From: Gemmatimonadota bacterium
Lineage (GTDB): Bacteria > Gemmatimonadota > Gemmatimonadetes > Gemmatimonadales > Gemmatimonadaceae
Assembly: GCA_003142495.1 (NCBI GenBank)
Contig: PLMM01000412.1
Span: forward strand, 1-5,066
Direction: 5' to 3'
Length of the DNA stretch: 5,066 nucleotides
Below, one piece after another: positions 1 to 5,066 of this stretch (positions within the stretch are counted from its first letter, which is position 1; each line of letters begins with the position of its first letter). The position numbers and the translations under genes were made by a program. Below the pieces are notes generated by a model. That model saw nothing but the letters and a program-made list of their open reading frames with translations, made no database searches and had not been told where the DNA came from.

Positions 1-1230
1 GTGCTGCTCGATCTGATGATGCCCGGCGAGTTCGATGGCATGGCGGTGCTGAGCCAGCTGCGCGAGCGCTTCCCTTCTCTCCCCGTCGTGATGATGAGCG
101 GGCGCGCGGAGCTCAGCGACGCGGTGCGCGCGACCAAGCTCGGCGCCTTCCACTTTCTCGAGAAGCCGCTGACGCACGAGGCGATGCTCCTGACTATCCG
201 TTCTGCGCTCGACCTGCGTCAAGCGCGGCGCGAGGCGCAGACACTGCGCGAGGAGTTCGGGCTCACGGGCGAGATGATCGGGAGTAGCGCGGCGATGGAT
301 CGTGTGCGCGAGCTCATCGCGCGGATAGCGCCGAGCGATGCGCGCGTGCTCGTGATGGGCGAGTCGGGCACGGGGAAGGAGCTCGTCGCCGCCGCGATCC
401 ACTATGGGAGCCCGCGCCGCGACAAGCCATTCGTGCGCGTGAACTGCGCCGCGATTCCGCGCGATCTCGTCGAGAGCGAGATGTTCGGGCACGAGCGCGG
501 CGCCTTCACCGGCGCGACGGACCGGCGCATCGGGCGCTTCGAGCTCGCGGACCAGGGCACGCTCTTCATGGACGAAGTGGGCGACCTCGGCGCCGAGGCG
601 CAGGCGAAGCTGCTGCGCGCGATCGAGGCGAAGGAGATCGAGCGCGTGGGCGGCGGAAAGCCGATTCCGGTGAACGTCCGCATCGTCGCGGCGACGAACA
701 AGAATCTCGAGAAGAACCTCGCCGAGGGGCTCTTCCGCGAGGATCTCTACTTTCGGCTGAACGTGATTCCGATGACGCTGCCACCGCTGCGCGACCGTTC
801 GGAAGATGTCGACGCGCTCGTGCGCCACTTCTCCGAGCTCGGTCGCTCGCGCCGCGGCTACCCGGCGCCGCGGTGGAGCGCCGGCGCGCTCGATCTGATG
901 CGCCGCTACCGGTGGCCGGGAAATGTGCGCGAGCTCGCGAACATCGTGGAGCGGCTGAGCATTCTGCACGCGGGCGCGGAGGTGACGGCGACGGATGTCG
1001 GCGCGGTGCTCGCGATCGACCGGAGTGCGCCGGCGGGCACGATGCCCACGGCCGCGGACACCGAGAAGCCGTTGGGCGATGCGCTCGACGACTTCGAGCG
1101 CGTGCTCATCTCGCAGGCGCTCGCGGCGGCGAATGGAAATGTGGCGGAGGCGGCGCGCAGGCTTCGCACCGATCGCCCGAATCTGTATCGGCGCATGCGG
1201 CGGCTGTCGATCGAGTGGAACGGGCCGTGA
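1..1230 (+). CDS. Sigma-54-dependent two-component response regulator, NtrX/NtrC type (5' end cut by window)
   Basis: A cytoplasmic transcription activator that, once phosphorylated by a sensor kinase, uses ATP to open sigma-54 RNA polymerase promoters. Numbering from the first visible codon, residues 1-70 are the second half of a receiver domain: phospho-acceptor Asp4 in 'LLDLMMP', Ser33 and Lys55 in 'EKP'. A helical linker (about 70-88) leads to the AAA+ domain (about 92-320) with Walker A GESGTGKE (120-127), an intact GAFTGA loop (167-172) for sigma-54 contact, Walker B GTLFMDE (186-192), FREDLYFR with the arginine-finger region (245-252) and WPGNVREL (305-312). The C-terminus (about 365-402) is a Fis-type helix-turn-helix with 'DRPNLYRRM', resembling NtrX-like proteins. 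The first half of the receiver (about 50 residues) is missing, so the GTG at position 1 is almost certainly an internal Val codon. All key motifs visible are intact. The family is certain; the exact subfamily (NtrX versus another NtrC-like regulator) is inference. Confidence 0.95.
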   Translation: MLLDLMMPGEFDGMAVLSQLRERFPSLPVVMMSGRAELSDAVRATKLGAFHFLEKPLTHEAMLLTIRSALDLRQARREAQTLREEFGLTGEMIGSSAAMDRVRELIARIAPSDARVLVMGESGTGKELVAAAIHYGSPRRDKPFVRVNCAAIPRDLVESEMFGHERGAFTGATDRRIGRFELADQGTLFMDEVGDLGAEAQAKLLRAIEAKEIERVGGGKPIPVNVRIVAATNKNLEKNLAEGLFREDLYFRLNVIPMTLPPLRDRSEDVDALVRHFSELGRSRRGYPAPRWSAGALDLMRRYRWPGNVRELANIVERLSILHAGAEVTATDVGAVLAIDRSAPAGTMPTAADTEKPLGDALDDFERVLISQALAAANGNVAEAARRLRTDRPNLYRRMRRLSIEWNGP

Positions 1231-1232
1231 TG
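1213..1232 (+). promoter_or_regulatory. Stop/start overlap (TGATG) coupling the regulator to the barrel gene
   Basis: The TGA stop of the regulator (1228-1230) shares its A with the ATG (1230-1232) of the next gene. Only a weak Shine-Dalgarno-like GAGTGG (1213-1218) lies upstream. This arrangement commonly means translational coupling, where ribosomes finishing the first gene restart on the second. The overlap is directly visible; the coupling is inferred. Confidence 0.6.
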
Positions 1233-2972
1233 CGCACTCGCGTGAGCGCGCTGATTCTTGCCGCTGCGATGCTCGCGAGCGCGAGCGTCGCGCCGCGCGC
1301 GCGCGCGCAGGCGGCCGACACCGCGCACGCCGGCCTCTCCTACGACGACGCGTCGGAGATCGCGTACCTCTTCAACTCCGTCGCCGGGCTGCGCAAAGCC
1401 GGCGAGACGACGATCGCTGCGGGCGACTCGGTGCACGGAAACGTCGCCGTGCTCACCGGGCCGCTCACGGTTGCGGGCACGGTGCACGGAAGCGTGATCG
1501 TCGTGAACGGCTCCGTGACGATCGCGCCAACGGGGCACGTCGACAACGACGTGATCGTCACCGGCGGAAGCGTGACGGGCGCGGACAGTGCGCACGTTGG
1601 CGGAGTGGTGCAGGCGCACAGCGACCCGCTCAAGTATCACGAGGCGGGCGAGCTGATCATCGCCGAGTCGCCGGAGGGCACGGAGATTCCGGATGCGAGC
1701 TGGTTCAAGCACTGGCTCAGGCGACACGTGCGCGCGCACAACGGCTTCGACATTGGGAGCGGGCCGTACAATCGCGTGGAAGGGCTGCCGGTGATCGGTG
1801 GCCCAGCGATTCGCCAGAACACGGGCATCGGCGTGCTACGGCTCTCGGCGCTCGGCATCTACCGCTCGGCCGACAACTTCGCCTGGAAGGGCGACAATCT
1901 CGGCTGGAACGCAAGCGGCGAGCTCACCGTCGGCGGCGTGCGCAACATCCGCTTCGGCATTGCCGGTTATGATGTCGTCCGCCCGACGGAGCAGTGGGAG
2001 CTGCGCGACGCCGAGGTGTCGCTGTCGAGCTTCTTCCTTCGCCATGACTATCGCGACTACTACAACACGAAGGGCGCGCACGCGTGGGTGAGCGTGCACG
2101 ACGGGCGGAAGCTCTCGCTCGAGCTGAGTGTGCGCAACGAACGCTGGGAGCCGCGCGAGGCGCGCAATCCATTCTCGCTGTTCAAGGGTGGCGTGGACTG
2201 GCGTCCGAATCCCATACTCGATGATGGGCGCCTGTGGATCGGCGAGGCCGCGTTCCGGCTCGACACGCGAAACAACGTGCGCGATCCGTGGACCGGATGG
2301 CTGATCGACGCGACATTCGAGGCTGGGGGTACCGATCGCCTGACGCTCGGGCCGACGACTTTCCTCGCGCGCGACAGTTTGGCGGGATCGAAGGATCGCG
2401 TGCGTTACACGCGGCTGCTCGCGGACTTCACGCGCTACAACCGCGTCTCGCCGCAGTCGCAGCTGAACTTCCGCCTACTCTTCGGCGCGGGCTTCAACGG
2501 CGACGCGCTGCCACTCGAGCGGCGCTTCGCGATCGGCGGCGCGGGGACGCTGCCGGGCTACGACTTCAGGAATCCCGCGCACAGCGAGAATGTGCTGACG
2601 TGCGATGGCGGACCGCATCCCGCGGTGGGACTGCCGGCGCAGTGCGACCACATGCTGCTCGGCCAGGTCGAGTTCCGACACGACGCGCGCATTCGCCTCT
2701 TCGGGCGCAAGGACGCGGATGGCGCGCAGCGCTTCCGCATCGATCGACAGGTCGCGTTCGTGGCGTTCGCGGATGGCGGGCGCGGATGGCTCACGGGCGA
2801 GCGCTTCGGCGAGCTCCGGTATCCGTCGACGTCGTTCCCGTCGCTCGACACCTTCAAGTACGACGCCGGCGCCGGCGTCGACCTGCACTATCTCGGCTTC
2901 TACGTAGCCAAGTCGCTCACGGACTGGAGCAACTCGGCGAAGCTCTTCGTGCGGCTGAGGCACCGCTTTTAG
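1230..2972 (+). CDS. Exported outer-membrane protein: bactofilin-like repeat region plus Omp85/BamA-like beta-barrel
   Basis: A 580-residue protein predicted to sit in the outer membrane. Residues 1-26 are a Sec signal peptide: basic MRTR, a hydrophobic Ala/Leu core, and ARA before the likely cut at 26/27. Residues about 60-132 hold repeats of the form V-x-x-x-V-x-V-x-x-G, spaced 17-19 residues, resembling the beta-solenoid of bactofilins. From about 170, opening with 'NGFDIGSGPYNRVEGL', comes about 400 residues of alternating aromatic strands, the size of a 16-strand Omp85 barrel, ending in a terminal Phe (RLRHRF) as outer-membrane barrels do. 'FAIGGAGTLPGYDF' (433-446) matches the Omp85 loop-6 region, though the usual RGY/RGF arginine is Pro. 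Cys458 and Cys472 are the only cysteines. No POTRA domain is evident, so substrate-insertase or secretion function is uncertain; it may be a transporter or surface protein. The ATG at 1230 is chosen because it gives the signal peptide; the frame is open further upstream but that overlaps the regulator. Function unknown. Confidence 0.85.
   Translation: MRTRVSALILAAAMLASASVAPRARAQAADTAHAGLSYDDASEIAYLFNSVAGLRKAGETTIAAGDSVHGNVAVLTGPLTVAGTVHGSVIVVNGSVTIAPTGHVDNDVIVTGGSVTGADSAHVGGVVQAHSDPLKYHEAGELIIAESPEGTEIPDASWFKHWLRRHVRAHNGFDIGSGPYNRVEGLPVIGGPAIRQNTGIGVLRLSALGIYRSADNFAWKGDNLGWNASGELTVGGVRNIRFGIAGYDVVRPTEQWELRDAEVSLSSFFLRHDYRDYYNTKGAHAWVSVHDGRKLSLELSVRNERWEPREARNPFSLFKGGVDWRPNPILDDGRLWIGEAAFRLDTRNNVRDPWTGWLIDATFEAGGTDRLTLGPTTFLARDSLAGSKDRVRYTRLLADFTRYNRVSPQSQLNFRLLFGAGFNGDALPLERRFAIGGAGTLPGYDFRNPAHSENVLTCDGGPHPAVGLPAQCDHMLLGQVEFRHDARIRLFGRKDADGAQRFRIDRQVAFVAFADGGRGWLTGERFGELRYPSTSFPSLDTFKYDAGAGVDLHYLGFYVAKSLTDWSNSAKLFVRLRHRF
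1294..1308 (+). repeat. 15-base alternating CG tract in the signal-peptide region
   Basis: A pure C-G alternation lies in codons for the PRARA segment just before the predicted signal-peptidase site of the barrel protein. It is plainly visible. Such tracts can form Z-DNA or slip in replication, but here it may simply reflect GC-rich codon choice for Arg and Ala. Confidence 0.6.
1407..1625 (+). repeat. Bactofilin-like V-x-V repeat region inside the barrel gene
   Basis: This stretch encodes residues 60-132 of the barrel protein. Three or four units align by eye: VHGNVAVLTGPLTVAGT, VHGSVIVVNGSVTIAPTGH, VDNDVIVTGGSVTGADSAH, then VGGVVQ. The pattern of short valine-rich strands separated by Gly turns is typical of right-handed beta-solenoids such as bactofilins. 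The first two units also share the DNA word GTGCACGGA (1431-1439 and 1482-1490), 51 bases or 17 codons apart. The repeats are seen directly; the solenoid fold is inferred. Confidence 0.65.
2861..2880. repeat. Perfect 20-bp palindrome within the barrel gene
   Basis: CGACGCCGGC is followed directly by its own reverse complement GCCGGCGTCG, with no spacer. It encodes part of 'YDAGAGVD' close to the C-terminus of the barrel. The symmetry stops at both ends (A opposite A). It may be a by-product of Gly/Ala/Asp codon choice at high GC; no regulatory role is shown. Confidence 0.55.
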
Positions 2973-2973
2973 C

Positions 2974-3627
2974 GTGCGCAAATTCCTCCGCGCGCTTCTC
3001 GTGGTGATGGCCACCGCACTTCCGCTCGCGCGAGCGGCGGCGCAAGAGCCCGCGCGCGTCGAAGTGGATATCGTCAACACGGCGTCCGGACAGCGCGGCG
3101 CGCCGACGGTGAAGAGCGTGCGGATCTTCTCGGATCGCGAAATCCGCGAGATGCTGCACAGCGGGTTCCCCGCGCGGCTCCACTATCGTCTCGAGCTGTG
3201 GGGCGCATCGGGATTTTTCGACGACCTCAAGCGGCAGCTCGAGTGGGATGTGATCGTACGCTACAATCCGCTCAAGCGCCGTTACACGGCCACGCGCATC
3301 GAGGGCGAGAAGGTCACCGCGCTCGGGAGCTTCGATGGACTCGATCCGATCGAGGCGGAGTTGTCGCAGGCCACTCAGCCGGCGCTCGCCGTGCCCGATG
3401 GGCACGACAAGTACTACTACAACCTCGTGCTCGATGTGCAGATGATCTCAGTGAGTGATCTGGACGAGGTCGAGCGGTGGCTGAAGGGAGATCTCGGCCC
3501 TGCCGTGCACGGAGCGAAGAATCCGGGCACGGCGATCGGACAGGGAGCGAAGATCTTCATCACGAAGTTGCTCGGCGGCCAGGACAAACACTACGAGGCG
3601 CGCTCGAAGGTCTTCCGGCCGCGCTAG
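2974..3627 (+). CDS. Exported DUF4390-like protein of unknown function
   Basis: A 217-residue protein with a Sec signal peptide (residues 1-23: RKFLR, hydrophobic core, ending ARAAA before QEP), so it is probably periplasmic. No lipobox cysteine or further membrane segment is seen. The mature part has 'MLHSGFPARLHYRLELW' (60-76), 'WDVIVRYNPLKRRY' (91-104) and a 'YYYNLVLDVQMIS' strand followed by an acidic helix 'DLDEVERWLKGD' (147-173). These resemble DUF4390, a family of about 200 residues whose genes neighbour ntrY/ntrX in Betaproteobacteria. Family assignment is from memory of its pattern and is moderate. The GTG at 2974, one base after the barrel gene's stop, is chosen because it supplies the basic start of the signal peptide; the ATG at 3007 would remove it. 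The nearest purine-rich motif, GAGG at 2957-2960, is 13 bases away, rather far, so translation may depend on coupling. A role in envelope sensing with the regulator is inference only. Confidence 0.8.
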   Translation: MRKFLRALLVVMATALPLARAAAQEPARVEVDIVNTASGQRGAPTVKSVRIFSDREIREMLHSGFPARLHYRLELWGASGFFDDLKRQLEWDVIVRYNPLKRRYTATRIEGEKVTALGSFDGLDPIEAELSQATQPALAVPDGHDKYYYNLVLDVQMISVSDLDEVERWLKGDLGPAVHGAKNPGTAIGQGAKIFITKLLGGQDKHYEARSKVFRPR

Positions 3628-3638
3628 TGGCTAGTCGC
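3621..3638. other. Inverted repeat spanning both stop codons of convergent genes
   Basis: GCGCTAG (3621-3627), a three-base TGG loop, then CTAG-T-CGC (3631-3638) can pair as seven base pairs with one bulged T. The TAG stop of the plus-strand gene and the TAG stop of the minus-strand HNH gene both lie in it. No T run follows on either strand, so it is not a convincing intrinsic terminator. Confidence 0.4.
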
Positions 3639-4236
3639 GCTCGCGATTTCCGAGCGCGAGTGGCCGATGTCCCGCACGCTCGATGTGCTCGAGCTGGTGC
3701 AGCGTCTCTTCGCCGTAGAACAGCTTGATGTAGTTCGACTGCGCCGGCGTGAGGCGACGAACGGCCCAGCTGAGATGCACGAAGTGCGGCTCGACGGGAT
3801 GCGTCATCGGGTGCATGCCGATTTCTTCCGGCATGCGGTTTCCCTTGCGCGTGTTGCACGGCGAGCAGGCGGTGACCACGTTCGTCCACTCGTTCGTTCC
3901 GCCGCGCGAGATCGGGATCAGGTGATCGCGCGTGAGCGACTCGCGCGGCTTGAGCTCCACCTGCATGCGCCCGCAGTACTGGCAGCGATAGCGGTCGCGC
4001 GCGAAGAGGAAGGTGTTCGTCACCTGACGGCGGAAGCGGCGCGGCACGTGAATGAACTTCATCAGCCGAATGACCGCGGGGCGCGGGAGCGTGAGGCGCT
4101 CCGAGCGCACGAGGCGCCCGGGATCGCTCTCGACGATCTCCGCCTTGCCGTCGAGGACGAGACGAAGCGCCCGACGCATGGGAACCATGGTCAGTGGCTC
4201 GAACGAAGCATTTAGTGCCAGACATCCAACGACCAC
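3631..4236 (-). CDS. HNH endonuclease family protein
   Basis: A 201-residue predicted metal-dependent DNA nuclease of the HNH family. The N-terminal part has the conserved 'CLALNASFEPL' (5-15), 'RRALRLVLDGKAEIVE' (21-36) and 'PRPAVIRLMKFIHVP' (51-65) found in stand-alone HNH proteins of many bacteria. The nuclease core follows: zinc ligands Cys85 and Cys88 in 'CQYCG', Asp104-His105 in 'TRDHLIPISRGG' with His105 as likely general base, Asn119 in 'TNVV', second zinc pair Cys124/Cys127 and 'CNTRKGNR' (127-134). The catalytic set looks complete. The GTG start is supported by a strong Shine-Dalgarno sequence and by the conserved N-terminus beginning just after it. It lies downstream of ilvE, in the same reading frame as ilvE, behind a terminator. 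No methyltransferase, specificity subunit, phage or integrase gene is next to it, so a restriction or homing role is not supported. The biological role of this subfamily is unknown to me. Confidence 0.92.
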   Translation of the reverse strand: MVVGCLALNASFEPLTMVPMRRALRLVLDGKAEIVESDPGRLVRSERLTLPRPAVIRLMKFIHVPRRFRRQVTNTFLFARDRYRCQYCGRMQVELKPRESLTRDHLIPISRGGTNEWTNVVTACSPCNTRKGNRMPEEIGMHPMTHPVEPHFVHLSWAVRRLTPAQSNYIKLFYGEETLHQLEHIERAGHRPLALGNRERD

Positions 4237-4240
4237 AATT

Positions 4241-4246
4241 CCCTCC
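4241..4246 (-). promoter_or_regulatory. Shine-Dalgarno sequence of the HNH gene
   Basis: On the minus strand GGAGGG is followed by AATT and then the GTG start (4236-4234), near-ideal spacing. It decides the GTG start over the internal Met codons at residues 17 and 20. Confidence 0.8.
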
Positions 4247-4258
4247 GCGGCCGATACG

Positions 4259-4289
4259 AAAACTCCCGCCTGATCAATCAGTGCGGGAG
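4259..4289 (-). terminator. Intrinsic terminator after ilvE
   Basis: Reading the minus strand, CTCCCGC (4289-4283), a bulged A, CTGA, loop TTGA, TCAG, then GCGGGAG (4269-4263) form an 11-bp GC-rich stem with one bulge, followed directly by TTTT (4262-4259). It begins seven bases beyond the ilvE stop codon. Polarity is clear because the T run lies only on the ilvE side; on the plus strand no T run follows. The short four-T tail suggests termination may be incomplete. Confidence 0.85.
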
Positions 4290-4296
4290 CATGCCA

Positions 4297-5066
4297 TCAT
4301 GCAATCGTCACTGTGTCGTTCACCATAGTGAGCCATCCGAAGCGGTCCTCGATCTGGCCGCTGCAGATGCCCAGGTATTGCTCCTGAATCGCGCGCGTGA
4401 TCGGCCCGGGCTTCCCCTCGCCAACCTGAATGCGATCCACGGAACGAATCGGCGTCAGCTCGGCGGCGGTACCCGAGAAGAACGCCTCATCCGCAATGTA
4501 GAGCATTTCACGCGGGATAGACTCCTCCCGCACTTCGTAGCCGAGGTCGCGCGCGATCACCATCACGGAATCGCGCGTGATTCCCTTGAGCACGCTGGCG
4601 CCAAGCGTGGGGGTGTAGACCACGCCGTCCTTCACGACGAACAGATTCTCACCGCTTCCCTCCGACACGTGCCCGGCGACATCGAGCATGATCCCTTCGG
4701 CGTACCGATCGATGCGCGCTTCCATCTTCGTGAGCTGTGAGCTCAGGTAGTTGCCGCTCGCCTTCGCCAGCCCCGGGAGCGTATCCGGTGCGGCGCGCCT
4801 CCAGCTCGACACACGGACATCGACGCCGACCTTGAGCGCGTCATCACCGAGGTAACGCCCCCAGTGCCAGGCGATGATGAACGTCTCGACCGGCACATCG
4901 ACGGCGTAGACACCCATGTGCTCACCCGTACGAACGACGATCGGACGCAGGTAGCAGTGACGCAGCTCGTTGGCGGTGACCGTGTCCATCGCCGCCTGCA
5001 TGAGCGTCTCCTGATCGTACTTGAGCGGCATACGGTAGATGCGGCACGAATCCTGGAGCCGCCGCA
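4297..5066 (-). CDS. ilvE: Branched-chain amino acid aminotransferase (5' end cut by window)
   Basis: A cytoplasmic PLP enzyme that transfers an amino group between glutamate and the keto acids of Leu, Ile and Val, the last step of their synthesis. The visible frame runs in from the right edge as 'RRLQDSCRIYRMPLKYDQETL', so the Met at 5031 is internal ('IYRMP' is a conserved IlvE block). Numbering from that Met, Lys90 in 'LAKASGNYLSSQ' (codon 4764-4762) is the PLP Schiff-base lysine. 'HVSEGSGENLF' (121-131) and 'LKGITR' (148-153) satisfy the class IV aminotransferase signature, and 'YIADEAFFSGTAAELTPI' (168-185) binds cofactor phosphate. 'SSWRRAAPDTLPG' (75-87) is also typical of IlvE. About 255 residues are visible; against the E. 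coli enzyme of 309 residues, roughly 50-60 N-terminal residues are missing. The D-amino-acid and aminodeoxychorismate-lyase members of the fold are less likely given these blocks. An efficient-looking terminator follows directly. Confidence 0.95.
   Translation of the reverse strand, partial: RRLQDSCRIYRMPLKYDQETLMQAAMDTVTANELRHCYLRPIVVRTGEHMGVYAVDVPVETFIIAWHWGRYLGDDALKVGVDVRVSSWRRAAPDTLPGLAKASGNYLSSQLTKMEARIDRYAEGIMLDVAGHVSEGSGENLFVVKDGVVYTPTLGASVLKGITRDSVMVIARDLGYEVREESIPREMLYIADEAFFSGTAAELTPIRSVDRIQVGEGKPGPITRAIQEQYLGICSGQIEDRFGWLTMVNDTVTIA

Noticed and set aside
873..1229. Upstream extension of the barrel gene frame, overlapping the regulator by about 360 bases
   Set aside because: The extension is Arg/Ala/Gly-rich and shadows the AAA+ and helix-turn-helix coding region. 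The ATG at 1230 starts a textbook signal peptide.
906..1739. Minus-strand open frame of 277 codons
   Set aside because: Antisense to the regulator and barrel genes, Arg/Ala/His-rich, no domain pattern or ribosome site.
995..1972. Plus-strand open frame of 325 codons across the regulator/barrel junction
   Set aside because: Extremely Arg-rich with no motif, in another frame over two well-supported genes: a GC-rich shadow.
2958..2973. Sigma-54 promoter look-alike AGGCAC...TTAGC before the DUF4390-like gene
   Set aside because: The GG-to-GC spacing is one base too long, which this promoter class does not tolerate, and it ends right at the start codon of a gene spaced one base from its neighbour.
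2475..3080. Minus-strand open frame of 201 codons
   Set aside because: Antisense to the barrel C-terminus and DUF4390-like start; composition typical of a reverse-complement shadow.
3667..4215. Plus-strand open frame of 182 codons
   Set aside because: It is the mirror of the HNH gene. Such His/Arg/Glu-rich antisense frames of HNH genes have no independent support.
4207..4220. Minus-strand TGGCAC followed by TGC, resembling a sigma-54 promoter
   Set aside because: GG-to-GC spacing is two bases short, and it lies inside the conserved N-terminal codons of the HNH gene.
3560..4225. Minus-strand open frame of 221 codons overlapping the HNH gene
   Set aside because: Out of frame with the HNH motifs, low-complexity Ala/Arg/Pro composition, no ribosome site compared with the strong one for the HNH gene.
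3631..4236. Homing endonuclease, group II intron or restriction system interpretation for the HNH gene
   Set aside because: No intron-like interruption, reverse transcriptase, methyltransferase or intein splice motif is next to or within it.
4291..4740. Plus-strand open frame of 149 codons
   Set aside because: Antisense to ilvE, which has full class IV aminotransferase motifs.

Overview
This 5.07 kb window is GC-rich bacterial DNA (about two thirds G+C by eye), almost completely coding, with two gene sets that converge near position 3629. Didermy is clear from an outer-membrane beta-barrel gene. The protein styles (a sigma-54 regulator of NtrX type, a barrel carrying a 'YNRVEGL' block, a small CxxC/HNH nuclease, a class IV aminotransferase) would fit Gemmatimonadota or a similar GC-rich diderm phylum. 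That placement is an inference from general resemblance, not a proof.

Plus strand, 1-3627: three tightly packed genes, apparently one operon. The first is the 3' nine tenths of a sigma-54-dependent two-component response regulator, cut by the left window edge. Its stop overlaps the start of the second gene (TGATG). That gene encodes a 580-residue secreted outer-membrane protein with a short V-x-V-x-x-G repeat region resembling a bactofilin-type beta-solenoid, followed by an Omp85/BamA-like 16-strand-sized barrel. One base after its stop, a GTG starts the third gene, a 217-residue exported protein that resembles the DUF4390 family. DUF4390 genes are known to sit beside ntrY/ntrX in Betaproteobacteria, so the grouping with an NtrX-like regulator looks meaningful. 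A cognate sensor kinase is probably upstream, outside the window.

Minus strand, 5066-3631: the 3' part of a branched-chain amino acid aminotransferase (ilvE), cut by the right window edge, then a good intrinsic terminator (4259-4289), then a 201-residue HNH endonuclease with a GTG start and a strong Shine-Dalgarno sequence only 22 bases beyond the terminator's T run. The HNH gene and the DUF4390-like gene end tail to tail with three bases between their stop codons.

I see no RNA genes, insertion sequences, CRISPR arrays, origins or attachment sites. No intergenic stretch exceeds about 60 bases. I found no clear case of a new multi-gene defence or mobile system. The most interesting points are the solenoid-plus-barrel architecture without recognisable POTRA domains, its operon with an NtrX-like regulator and a DUF4390-like protein, and the terminator placed directly in front of the HNH gene.
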